Part shown: piece by piece, positions 43,067 through 50,312 of the stretch
How positions within the stretch are numbered: the stretch's first letter is position 1
Layout: every line of letters begins with the position of its first letter
NCBI RefSeq assembly: GCF_022759505.1
Contig: NZ_CP094289.1
Location: forward strand, 2,418,001 to 2,482,000
From: Georgenia sp. TF02-10
GTDB taxonomy: Bacteria; Actinomycetota; Actinomycetes; Actinomycetales; Actinomycetaceae
DNA length: 64,000 nucleotides
Direction: 5' to 3'
The notes under the pieces: model-generated
Seen by the model: only the letters and a program-made list of their open reading frames with translations
The model's database searches: none
Told to the model about the DNA's origin: nothing
Made by a program: the position numbers and the translations under genes

Positions 43067-43293
43067 CTCGACGAGCGCCGTCATCCGCGCGGTCTCCGAG
43101 CGCACCTGGGCCATGGCCTGCCCGGCGCCCTCGGGCAGCCCGCCGGGCAGGCCCTGGACCAGTTCGGCGTAGCCGGCGATCGAGGCCAGCGGGGTCCGCA
43201 GCTCGTGGCTGGCGTCGGCGACGAACTGGCGCAACCCTGACCCTGACCCTGACCTCCGCCGACGACGCCGTCCACGCCGACGCCGACCTGACC
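43063..43293. other. Short inversion joining two broken genes
   Basis: The segment 43067-43289 is flanked by GGTC (43063-43066) and GACC (43290-43293). Flipping it restores both reading paths: kinase ...MTALVED + LLLLARLDSGRPL on the plus strand and DUF4353 ...VHADADLT + VSGGTTTIPG on the minus strand. The internal junction near 43233-43250 carries a CCCTGA triplication and marks an older loss of both N-termini. Confidence 0.75.
43067..43232 (-). pseudogene. Histidine-kinase dimerisation domain fragment
   Basis: The minus strand encodes RQFVADASHELRTPLASIAG followed by YAELVQGLPGG and ETARMTALVED, a complete H-box with its phosphoacceptor His and second helix. It belongs to the same kinase as the ATPase fragment on the plus strand at 43286-43935 but is inverted relative to it. 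Confidence 0.8.
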
Positions 43294-43935
43294 TGCTCCT
43301 GCTGGCTCGGCTCGACTCCGGTCGGCCCCTCGACCACGCCCCGGTCGACCTGGCGCGGCTCGTCGTGGACGCGGTCGCCGACGCGCACGCCGCCGGACCG
43401 GAGCACACCTGGCTCCTCGACCTGCCCGACCTCGACGACGCGGGTGCCGCCGGCGGGGGCTGCGCGGGCAGCGCGGGCACCGCGGGCGCGGGCGCGGGCG
43501 GGACGGTCGTCGTCGGCGACGAGGACCGCCTGCGCCAGGTGCTCGCCAACCTCCTCGCCAACGCCCGGGTGCACACCCCCGCCGGGACCACCGCGACCAC
43601 GACGGTGCGGCGGGCGGACGACCGCGTCGTCGTCTCGGTGCGCGACGACGGCCCCGGCATCCCCGCCGAGCTGCGCCCGACTGTTCCGGCGCTTCGCCCG
43701 TGGGGACACCACCGGCGCGTCCACGGGCGGGTCCACCGGCCCCGGCCTGGCGATCGTCGAGGCAGTGGTCCGCGCCCACGACGGCCGGGTCGACGTGGAC
43801 GGCACGCCCGGGGCGACCACCTTCACCATCACGCCGCCGGGCGCGCCGCCGGTACCGGACGCCGGGGGCGGGGGCCGCGCCGGACGGGACGCCGGGGGTC
43901 CGGCCGGGCCGGGTCGTGCGGCGGGAGGCGGTTGA
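43286..43935 (+). pseudogene. Histidine-kinase ATPase domain fragment with frameshift
   Basis: The plus strand encodes LLLLARLDSGRPLDHAPVDL, an N-box (RQVLANLLANARVHTPAG), a G1 box (DDGPGIPAELRP) and then, in another frame, LFRRFARGD and GPGLAIVEAVVRAHDG. The break at about 43679 is explained by loss of CG from CCCGCGACTG. With the H-box inverted and the frame broken it cannot make a kinase. Confidence 0.8.
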
Positions 43936-44020
43936 GGCCTCACCTCAGCTCCGTCGTGCTGTACCGCTCGAAGAGCCCTCTCGCGGAGGAGGAGAGGGGT
44001 AGCGTAGTACTCTGTAGTGC

Positions 44021-44326
44021 GTGAACGTACGAGTCGACTGGAGCAAGCGTGTCGACTACATCCGTGACCGGCACGGGGTCGAGCCACGCTGGGCCGACGA
44101 AGCCGTCAACGATGCGCACGCTGTATGGCTCGTTCCAGATCCCGCAAGCCGATCCCGCCGCTCGGTCCGGGTGATCGGCTACTCGGTCAGCGCGGGAACG
44201 CTGCTCACGGTCATTCTCGTCCAGGCTGCGGCCGACCCTGATGAGCCACCGGACGGTGACTGGTGGGGCACCAACGCTTGGCCAGCAAACCCGCGTGACC
44301 AAAGGGTCTATGGAGATGAGGAGTGA
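44021..44326 (+). CDS. BrnT-like toxin
   Basis: A 101-residue protein with the BrnT pattern: an opening charged beta strand and helix with a conserved HGV (YIRDRHGVEPRWADEAV), a D-P-A-S loop, then RSVRVIGYSVSAGTLLTVILV. BrnT toxins are RNase-like. GTG at 44021 follows a GTAGTACTCTGTAGT tract with repeated GTAGT, possibly the auto-repressed promoter. The stop overlaps the partner gene, in the usual toxin-first brnTA order. Family assignment is by eye. Confidence 0.65.
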   Translation: MNVRVDWSKRVDYIRDRHGVEPRWADEAVNDAHAVWLVPDPASRSRRSVRVIGYSVSAGTLLTVILVQAAADPDEPPDGDWWGTNAWPANPRDQRVYGDEE

Positions 44327-44634
44327 TGAGCAAGATCGACGACCTGCTCGCCGAGGAGGGTGCGGCGGCAGAACAGGACGAGATCTCCGAGGAGCTCATG
44401 CAGGTCAATGCGACGCGACCGAATGCCGGGCGCGGCACTGTTGTATCGGTACGGCTGTCCGACGAGGAGCACGGGCGGCTGCAGCGGGCCGCACGCAAGG
44501 CCAACCTGCCGGTATCCACACTCATCCGCCTCTGGGCGCTCGACCGCCTGCACGCCGAGGAGCAAGAAGTGGGCGGGACCGTTGCGCAACGGCTCGAGCG
44601 GCTCGAGCGAGCGGTGTTCCAGCAACCTGCCTGA
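44326..44634 (+). CDS. BrnA-like ribbon-helix-helix antitoxin
   Basis: A 102-residue acidic N-terminus followed by a ribbon-helix-helix-like block (GTVVSVRLSDEEHGRLQRAA, then LPVSTLIRLWALDRL), which would bind the operon promoter, and a C-terminal coiled segment (VAQRLERLERAVF). ATG at 44326 overlaps the toxin stop (TGATG) after a GGAGATGAGGAG site; GTG at 44323 is possible. Confidence 0.7.
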   Translation: MSKIDDLLAEEGAAAEQDEISEELMQVNATRPNAGRGTVVSVRLSDEEHGRLQRAARKANLPVSTLIRLWALDRLHAEEQEVGGTVAQRLERLERAVFQQPA

Positions 44635-44746
44635 CGGCACCTCGGCCAGCCGGGTCTGCCTCCGGGCCTCCGGGCACGGCCCGTCGTTACGGTGAGTGCC
44701 TGGGTGGCCGGCTGGCGGTGACCCGCTGCAGCAGCGAGGGGCGGCA

Positions 44747-45676
44747 ATGGCCGACGTGGTTGTGATGGGCGTGGTCGGCCGCGACCTGGTGGTCGCGGTG
44801 GACCAGCTCCCGGCAGCCGGGGGTTCGGTCCCGGTGACGCAGCGCCTCGAGATGCTCGGCGGCGCCGCCAACCAGGCCGTCGCCTGCCGCCAGCTGGGCT
44901 GCTCGGCGGCGCTCCTCGGCGTCGTCGGCGCCGACGACGCCGGTGCGGCGGTCCTGCACCAGGCGCAGCGCGACGGGTTGGACGTCTCCGCCGTCGCACG
45001 GCGGGAGGGGGCGGACACCGCGCTGATGGTCGACGTCGTCACGGCCGACGGCGTCCGCCGGCTCTTCGAGCACGTCCCGCCCGCCGTGCTGACCAGGGCC
45101 GAGGACGTCCGCGCTGCGGCTCCGCTGCTGCGCTCCGCCCGGGCCGTGCTCGTCCAGCTCCAGCAGCCCCGTGAGGCCGTCCTGGAGACGGTCCGCACCG
45201 CGTCCGCCGCGGGCGCCCTCGTCGCCGCGGACGGCTCCCTGGAGGAGGACCGCTCGGAGGTGCTGGGGGTGGCCACGGTCGTCCGAGCCGACGAGACCGA
45301 GTCCGCCCGGCTCGTCGGGCGGTCCCTGGACGACGTCACCGACGTCGTGCGGGCAGCGCGGGAGCTGCTCGGCGCCGGGCCCGCCGTCGTCGCCCTCTCG
45401 GCAGGGAAGGCCGGCAACGTCCTGGCCTGGCGGGGCGGGCACGTCCTCCTGCCGCACCTCGGCGGCCCCCCGGTGGACCCGACCGGTGCCGGGGACGCGT
45501 TCCTCGCCGCCCTCGTCGTGGCGCTGCTGCGCGGGCACAATCCCGAGACCGCCGGGTGGTGGGCGTCGGCCGCCGCCGCGGCGACCGTGGCCCGGCTGGG
45601 CGGCCGCCCCGACCTCGATGCAGCGGCGGTGTCCCAGGTCGCGACGGAGAGCCGGACGGCGCGCGCCGGCGGCTGA
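44747..45676 (+). CDS. PfkB-family carbohydrate kinase
   Basis: A 309-residue sugar kinase of the ribokinase/PfkB group. The N-terminal GGAANQAVACRQLG binds sugar; the C-terminal signature DPTGAGDAFLAALV has the catalytic Asp and anion hole. ATG at 44747 follows GCGAGGGG. The substrate cannot be fixed; the sequence is closest in feel to ribokinase. Stands alone between a toxin-antitoxin pair and a zinc-ribbon gene. Confidence 0.88.
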   Translation: MADVVVMGVVGRDLVVAVDQLPAAGGSVPVTQRLEMLGGAANQAVACRQLGCSAALLGVVGADDAGAAVLHQAQRDGLDVSAVARREGADTALMVDVVTADGVRRLFEHVPPAVLTRAEDVRAAAPLLRSARAVLVQLQQPREAVLETVRTASAAGALVAADGSLEEDRSEVLGVATVVRADETESARLVGRSLDDVTDVVRAARELLGAGPAVVALSAGKAGNVLAWRGGHVLLPHLGGPPVDPTGAGDAFLAALVVALLRGHNPETAGWWASAAAAATVARLGGRPDLDAAAVSQVATESRTARAGG

Positions 45677-45750
45677 CGGTGCGCGAGCAGGCACGCCCGC
45701 CGGCTGTGGCCGATGGCCAGGAGCCAGTCACGCGAGCCCGTCGAGCGCCG

Positions 45751-45909
45751 TCACTTGTTGCCCGGTTCGTTCCGGCGGCTCCCGAACTCCGAGTGCCCGT
45801 TGGGGCACTTCGGGATCTTGTCGCCCTGGGTGACGTGGACCTTTGCGTCGCACTTCGAGCAGTAGAAGTCACCAGTCTTCTGCGCGGTCTCGCCGGCATG
45901 CGCGGCCAT
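45751..45909 (-). CDS. Small zinc-ribbon protein
   Basis: A 52-residue protein with YCSKCDAKVHVTQGDKIPKC and PNGHSEF, giving a Cys-x2-Cys...Cys-x3-His zinc ribbon. ATG at 45909 follows a strong GGAGGCG site. Similar small proteins are widespread; the function is unknown. Confidence 0.75.
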   Translation of the reverse strand: MAAHAGETAQKTGDFYCSKCDAKVHVTQGDKIPKCPNGHSEFGSRRNEPGNK

Positions 45910-46048
45910 CGTCGCCTCCTCCTCACGCCTCCCCCAGTGCACCCCCGGGGCGCTGCCTCGCGCAAGGCGTGGCGATGGGCGGGATTCGGCGCACCGCCGG
46001 AACCGGACCCTCCCGCTGTGGCGGCGCAGCTCCTTGCGGCTGGTCGGG

Positions 46049-46574
46049 TCAGGCGGGTTCGTGAGTCCTTCCAGCCGGAGGGCCGAGGGCGCCCGGGCCG
46101 TCCGCGGTCGCGACGAGGTGGCGGCGGTGGCCGGTCCACCGTGCGCGCAGCCACCGGTCGTGCGAGGCGACGAGCACCGCGCCCGGGTAGTCGCCGATCG
46201 CGTCCTCGAGGGCGGTGACCAGCAGCAGCGACAGGTGGTTGGTGGGCTCGTCGAGCAGCAGGACGTCGGGCGGGTCGGCCAGGACGATCGCCAGGGCGAG
46301 CCGGCGCTGCTGGCCGAGGCTCAGCGCGCCGAGCGCCCGGTTCTCGTCCCGGCCGGCGATGAGCCCGAAGGCGGACAGCGGGACGCGGGCTGCGCGCTCG
46401 GTCCCGACGGCGTCGGCGTAGGCCTGCCGCACCGTGCGGGCGGGGCCGCGCCGGTGCGGGTCGGGGATGTCGATGCCCTGGGTGAGCAGACCGACCCGGG
46501 CCCCGGGCCGGGTGCTGACCTGCCCGCCGGTGGGCCGCAGCCGGCCGGCGAGCAGGTGGAGCAGGGTCGACTTC
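46049..46574 (-). pseudogene. ABC-F ATPase, C-terminal half, cut by the integrated element
   Basis: About 175 residues of the second nucleotide-binding domain of an ABC-F ribosome-protection type protein. It starts at the very Lys-Ser-Thr of Walker A (KSTLLHLLAGRLRPTGG), then LSLGQQRRLALAIVLADPPD, Walker B LLLDEPTNHLS, and SHDRWLRARW. The preceding Gly-rich half of Walker A and the whole first domain are missing: at about 46574 the sequence switches to the mobile element. The rest should lie beyond the right edge of the element. Confidence 0.85.
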
Positions 46575-46609
46575 TCCACCTGGTGCATCTGACGCACCTA
46601 CCAAGTGGA
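46575..46609 (+). promoter_or_regulatory. Left attachment site of the integrative element
   Basis: The junction between Walker A of the ABC-F gene and the element is marked by nested inverted repeats: TCCAC (46575-46579) with GTGGA (46605-46609) and GGTGC (46582-46586) with GCACC (46594-46598). This symmetry beside a large serine recombinase fits an att half-site. The core dinucleotide cannot be fixed without the right end. Confidence 0.6.
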
Positions 46610-46619
46610 GGTGATCGGC

Positions 46620-47114
46620 ATGAACGCCGAACTGAGGAAGCAGGAAGAGGAGCACGTCGTGGTCTACGTACGGGTCGCCAGGGCTCGCTCAGGAGACGAC
46701 ATTCGAGCCGAGCGACAGCGAGGACATTGCCTGGCGCTGTGCGGTCGGCTGGGGTACGAGCCCGACGAGATCGATGTGTACCAGGACGTCAATGCCGCGG
46801 CTCGTTCGGGGCGGACGCTCCCGGGGTTCGACGAGCTCCTGGCGCGAGTGCAGCCCCAGGGAGCCACCCAGATCCTGGCGTGGCACATCGACAGGCTCTG
46901 TCGAACCCCTGGGGCGTTGGCGAGCCTGGTCGCTCTGGCGAAGACACGGCCTGTGCGTGTCGAGACCGTTGCAGGCGCCCGGTTCGAACTCGGCACGTCC
47001 AAGGGTCGGCCGGAGGCCGGGCGACTGGTCGCGATCGCATCGACCGGTGCCAGGCCGATAGTCGGCATGACGGGCTCGCAGCGCACGCCTGGGGGCGATC
47101 GACATGGCCTCTAG
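46620..47114 (+). CDS. Resolvase-domain protein lacking the catalytic serine
   Basis: A 164-residue protein matching only the N-terminal catalytic domain of serine recombinases. The usual nucleophile Ser in YxRxS is Ala20 here (VVYVRVARARSGDD), whereas its neighbour has YLRIS. The arginine motif ILAWHIDRLCRTP is kept. No DNA-binding C-terminal domains. ATG at 46620 follows GGAGGTG; the end overlaps the active recombinase gene by 11 bases. A regulatory or directionality role through dimerising with the recombinase is possible but inferred. Confidence 0.8.
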   Translation: MNAELRKQEEEHVVVYVRVARARSGDDIRAERQRGHCLALCGRLGYEPDEIDVYQDVNAAARSGRTLPGFDELLARVQPQGATQILAWHIDRLCRTPGALASLVALAKTRPVRVETVAGARFELGTSKGRPEAGRLVAIASTGARPIVGMTGSQRTPGGDRHGL

Positions 47115-48600
47115 GAACGGGCTCACGGGACAGACATCACTCCAGGAACAGGTGCTCGTCTACCTGCGCATTAGCGAGGATCGGACGGGCGAGGAGGCGG
47201 GCGTCGAGCGACAGCGCCATGACTGCCTTGCACTGTGCGAGCGACTCGGGCTCTTGGTGACGGTGGCCGACGTGTTCATGGACAACGACACCTCGGCCTA
47301 CTTGAACAAGAAGCGTCCTGAGTTCGACAAGATGCTCGCGCGCATCAGGACTGGCCCGTCACGAGTGGTCGTGTGGCACGTCGACCGCCTCTATCGCCGC
47401 CCGCGGGAGCTGGAGGACTTGATCGACCTGGTGGAGTCACACCCGATTCGGATTGAAGCTGTCATGGGCGGGGCGTTCGATCTCAACACGCACGAGGGGC
47501 GACTCATGGCGCGCCAGCTGGTCGCGATGGCTGCGTACGAGTCCGGGCACAAGGCCGATCGCATTCGCCGAGCGAACCAGCAGAAGGCCGAGCGCGGAGA
47601 CTGGCACGGAGGCCCCAAGTTCGGGTACGGGATCGGTGGCGTTCTGATTCCGGAGGAAGCTGCGATCGTGCGAGAGATGGCTGACCGGTTCCTCGCCGGC
47701 CAGTCGTTGCGATCCATCACCAAGTGGCTCAACGACGACTCCGGTGTCCCCTCCCCCAGGGCCGGCAAGGGAACTCTGGGCGTGTGGCACGCCACGACCG
47801 TGAAGTCGATCCTCGTGTCGGCACGAATCTCCGGGCAGCGCGCCTATGACCCGGGACGCAAGAATGGCGATGCCCCGAACGGCAGGGACATCCTCGGACC
47901 AGGCAACTGGACGGCGATCATCACACCCGAGGAGACATCCCGTATCCGCGCGATGCTCGGCAGCCCAGACCGGCGTGTAGGGGCATCCTCAGTCACACTC
48001 CTGTCCACGATCGCCAGATGCGGGAAGTGCGGCGCAGGTCTTGTCTCTGGCCGACACCGGCGAGGATCAGGGGGCACGGGACCGGCGAAGCGGTTCTACT
48101 ACCGGTGCATGCCGGTTCCGGCATATCCCGAGCGCGGCGGGCTCACCGTATCGGGACCGGGACTCGAAGAGCTGGTCACGGAAGCGGTGATCGCGCGACT
48201 CGCGGTCACCAAGCTCCCTGCCCCGTCGGCGACTGCAGGTGGTGTGGTCGAGGAAGCGATGAACCGTATCGTGGCTGCCCGCAGTCGGATGGAGGATCTC
48301 GCGCGCGACTACGGAGCGGGCATTCTCAGTCGTGCCGAGTACTCCGCCGCTCGCGTAGCGGCGCAGGGCGCGGTGCATGATGCCGAGCTCACCATCGGGA
48401 GGGTGAACACGGGCAGCGCTCTCAAGGGTCTTCCGATCGGTGACGAGACGGCGCTGCGACGGGCGTGGGCGCACGAGTGGTCGGTGCCGCAGAAGCGAGC
48501 GATCTTGACCTCGCTGATCGACGAGCTCGTGGTTCACCCCGATCCGAACTGCGGATCTCGGTTCCGACCGGAGCGAGTCGCTCTCACCTTCAAGGCCTGA
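47104..48600 (+). CDS. int: Large serine recombinase (integrase)
   Basis: A 498-residue integrase that would insert and excise the element. Catalytic domain with Ser24 (VLVYLRISEDRTG), QRH motif and VVWHVDRLYRRPREL; a recombinase domain with KFGYGIGGVLIPEEA; a zinc-ribbon region (CGKCGAGLVSGRHR and YYRC); and a coiled segment near residues 370-450. ATG at 47104. Ends at a strong shared terminator. Confidence 0.94.
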   Translation: MASRNGLTGQTSLQEQVLVYLRISEDRTGEEAGVERQRHDCLALCERLGLLVTVADVFMDNDTSAYLNKKRPEFDKMLARIRTGPSRVVVWHVDRLYRRPRELEDLIDLVESHPIRIEAVMGGAFDLNTHEGRLMARQLVAMAAYESGHKADRIRRANQQKAERGDWHGGPKFGYGIGGVLIPEEAAIVREMADRFLAGQSLRSITKWLNDDSGVPSPRAGKGTLGVWHATTVKSILVSARISGQRAYDPGRKNGDAPNGRDILGPGNWTAIITPEETSRIRAMLGSPDRRVGASSVTLLSTIARCGKCGAGLVSGRHRRGSGGTGPAKRFYYRCMPVPAYPERGGLTVSGPGLEELVTEAVIARLAVTKLPAPSATAGGVVEEAMNRIVAARSRMEDLARDYGAGILSRAEYSAARVAAQGAVHDAELTIGRVNTGSALKGLPIGDETALRRAWAHEWSVPQKRAILTSLIDELVVHPDPNCGSRFRPERVALTFKA

Positions 48601-48614
48601 GCCCACGCAAGAAG

Positions 48615-48644
48615 GCCCGCCGCAGTCTGTTGACTGCGGCGGGC
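48615..48644. terminator. Bidirectional terminator between integrase and ICE operon
   Basis: GCCCGCCGCAGTC (48615-48627) and GACTGCGGCGGGC (48632-48644) form a perfect 13-bp stem with a TGTT loop, followed by TTCGTTTCG on the plus strand and CTTCTT on the minus strand. It separates two convergent transcripts. Confidence 0.85.
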
Positions 48645-48665
48645 TTCGTTTCGCCTGCGCCCGCC

Positions 48666-48842
48666 TCATCCCGGATGTTCGGACAGCTCCCGCAGCCGGG
48701 ACAGGACGAGGACATCCTCGACCGCAAACGGAACGCCCGACGCCTCACAGGCGGCCTGGGTCCACGCCTTCACATCGAAGTCAGGCGGAAGCCAACGTCC
48801 AGTTCCCGGGTCGCTGTCGGTCGTCGCAGCGCCGTCAGGCAT
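48666..48842 (-). CDS. Small hypothetical ICE protein, 58 residues
   Basis: Starts at ATG 48842, overlapping the end of the upstream gene by 8 bases (ATG at 48860 is also in frame). Soluble, containing WLPPDFDVKAWTQAACEASG and a C-terminal helix VLVLSRLRELSEHPG. Not recognised. Last gene of the minus-strand operon. Confidence 0.6.
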   Translation of the reverse strand: MPDGAATTDSDPGTGRWLPPDFDVKAWTQAACEASGVPFAVEDVLVLSRLRELSEHPG

Positions 48843-49434
48843 CGTCGGCCCCCAGCTCATCGATGTACCGGGTCTGCTCGGCCCGCCGTGACGCCGCCTC
48901 CTGCCGTACGAACACGAGGAAGTCCTCGGTCCGTTCCCGCACAGGTTGATCAGCGGCCTCGGGCTCCGTCCAGTCCTCGGCTTCGCCGCCTGGCCACGGA
49001 GTGATGCGGGTGGGCCGATCGCGGTCGAGCCTCGTGCCGGAGATAGTCACCCAGTCGCGCAGGCGTTCCCGCGCGATGGCGAAGTCGTGGTGCCAGGCGA
49101 GCGCCTGGTTGCCCTTGGCTTGCGGGTCGAAGCAGAACAGCCAGTGCTGGCGGAGCGCGGAGAGTTCCCAGAGCAGCTCGGGGTGGCGGTGCCACATGGG
49201 CGGGATGATCTGCGCGGGCAGGCCGTACTCATGCCGGAGCCAGTCGACCCACGCGTTGAGCTCGAGCAGCTCATGCTCGAGGTCTTCGGGGGGCAGGGTT
49301 CGCCAGTTGATCGGCCGAGGCACCTCGCCGAGAACGTCGTTGATGTGCTGGGCGTACTGCTGCTCGACGATCCGGCGCACCTCGTCGCCGGCGTCGTCTG
49401 GAAGCGGAGCCTCCGGGTCAGTCACGTCGGGCAT
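48835..49434 (-). CDS. Hypothetical ICE protein, 199 residues
   Basis: An acidic soluble protein with a Trp/His-rich middle (LNAWVDWLRHEYGLPAQIIP, then MWHRHPELLWELSALRQHW). This resembles the DUF4913-like proteins common on actinobacterial plasmids and conjugative elements, but the match is weak. ATG at 49434. Lies after the ssb terminator hairpin and may have its own promoter. Confidence 0.65.
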   Translation of the reverse strand: MPDVTDPEAPLPDDAGDEVRRIVEQQYAQHINDVLGEVPRPINWRTLPPEDLEHELLELNAWVDWLRHEYGLPAQIIPPMWHRHPELLWELSALRQHWLFCFDPQAKGNQALAWHHDFAIARERLRDWVTISGTRLDRDRPTRITPWPGGEAEDWTEPEAADQPVRERTEDFLVFVRQEAASRRAEQTRYIDELGADDA

Positions 49435-49467
49435 GTCAATCCTTCACGTCCACAGAGCGGAAACGAA

Positions 49468-49509
49468 GGGTGCCGCCGGCGGGTGGCTGCGGGGCCGCCG
49501 GCGGCACCC
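49468..49509 (-). terminator. Terminator hairpin downstream of ssb
   Basis: GGGTGCCGCCGGCGG (49468-49482) and CCGCCGGCGGCACCC (49495-49509) form a perfect 15-bp stem with a 12-base loop. On the minus strand it follows the ssb stop and precedes CTTCGTTTCC. Confidence 0.7.
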
Positions 49510-49512
49510 GGC

Positions 49513-50016
49513 TCATCGGGCCACCGCTGCGCGATCGGCCTGGACAGTGCCGCTGGTGGCGGTCGTCTCGGGCTGGAGGGCCTGCTCGCGCTGTGCGAGC
49601 GCGACAGCAGCCGGGTCTCGTTCCCCGGCCGCCCGCTCCGGCGCCTCGCGGTCCGCCCCGGCGCGCTCCTGGCGGGAACGGTCGACGGTGTAGGTGGTGC
49701 GGTTGTTGTCGTGGCCGATGCGGGACGCGATGAACTGCTCGCGCTGCTCGCCCTGGTACTCGTGGACGTTGCTGCGGCCCTCGGCGATGAAGTTGTCACC
49801 CTTCTGGAACTTCTCGTGCGCGCGTTCGGCGGCCCGGTCGAACATGACGAGGTTGGTGAACTCGCTCTCCAGCTGCGTGAACGAGCCGTCCTCGTTGCGC
49901 TGGAACTGCTCGATGCCGACGCGAGCGTAGAACCGGTGCCCGCCGTTGCTGGTCTCGGTCAGCTGCGGGTCGGTGGCGATGAACCCCGACAGGGCCTCGC
50001 GGGTGGGAATGGCCAT
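49513..50016 (-). CDS. ssb: Single-stranded DNA-binding protein
   Basis: A 167-residue OB-fold SSB-like protein (GGHRFYARVGIEQFQRNEDG, then LVMFDRAAERAHEKFQKGDN and FIAEGRSNVHEYQGEQREQF) with a disordered Ala/Glu/Arg-rich C-terminus. ATG at 50016 follows GAAGGAGG. On conjugative elements SSB coats transferred strands and limits SOS response in the recipient; that role is inferred. Lacks the usual acidic DDDIPF-like tip. Confidence 0.8.
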   Translation of the reverse strand: MAIPTREALSGFIATDPQLTETSNGGHRFYARVGIEQFQRNEDGSFTQLESEFTNLVMFDRAAERAHEKFQKGDNFIAEGRSNVHEYQGEQREQFIASRIGHDNNRTTYTVDRSRQERAGADREAPERAAGERDPAAVALAQREQALQPETTATSGTVQADRAAVAR

Positions 50017-50112
50017 GAACCCTCCTTCAGGGTCTAGATCGGTTCGCCCGCTCACTGGTCTACCTTCCTTGTGTCGGTGCCCTTCGATGGGGTGCTGATG
50101 CACCCGAGGTGC

Positions 50113-50312
50113 CACCGGGCCATCGCCCTGCTCGCTTGACGCGGTCGATGTCCAGCATGAGATCTGCGAGGTCTGGTGGTGACCCGGGACGTGCGGACCG
50201 TCGACAGGGCTGAGCGCCTCCGAGCGCCGATCAGTGAGCGAACCGGCAGCAACGTCTCGGCACCAGCACACGAGGGTGCCTCCCCACTGGAGCTAGCAGC
50301 GAGGAGGCTGAC
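50113..50312 (+). ncRNA. Left end of the IS110-family element, candidate bridge RNA region
   Basis: The roughly 200 bases before the IS110-type transposase have no coding content but contain potential stems, such as GGCACC (50259-50264) with GGTGCC (50275-50280) and a duplicated GAGCGCC at about 50213-50228. In IS110-group elements the 5' non-coding end encodes the bridge RNA that pairs with target and donor DNA. The assignment rests on position only; the exact IS edge is not visible. Confidence 0.35.

Noticed and set aside
42271-43935. A single 554-residue gene across the kinase/DUF4353 region
   Set aside because: The frame is continuous only by chance; it is antisense to DUF4353 code at first and matches the kinase only at its end.
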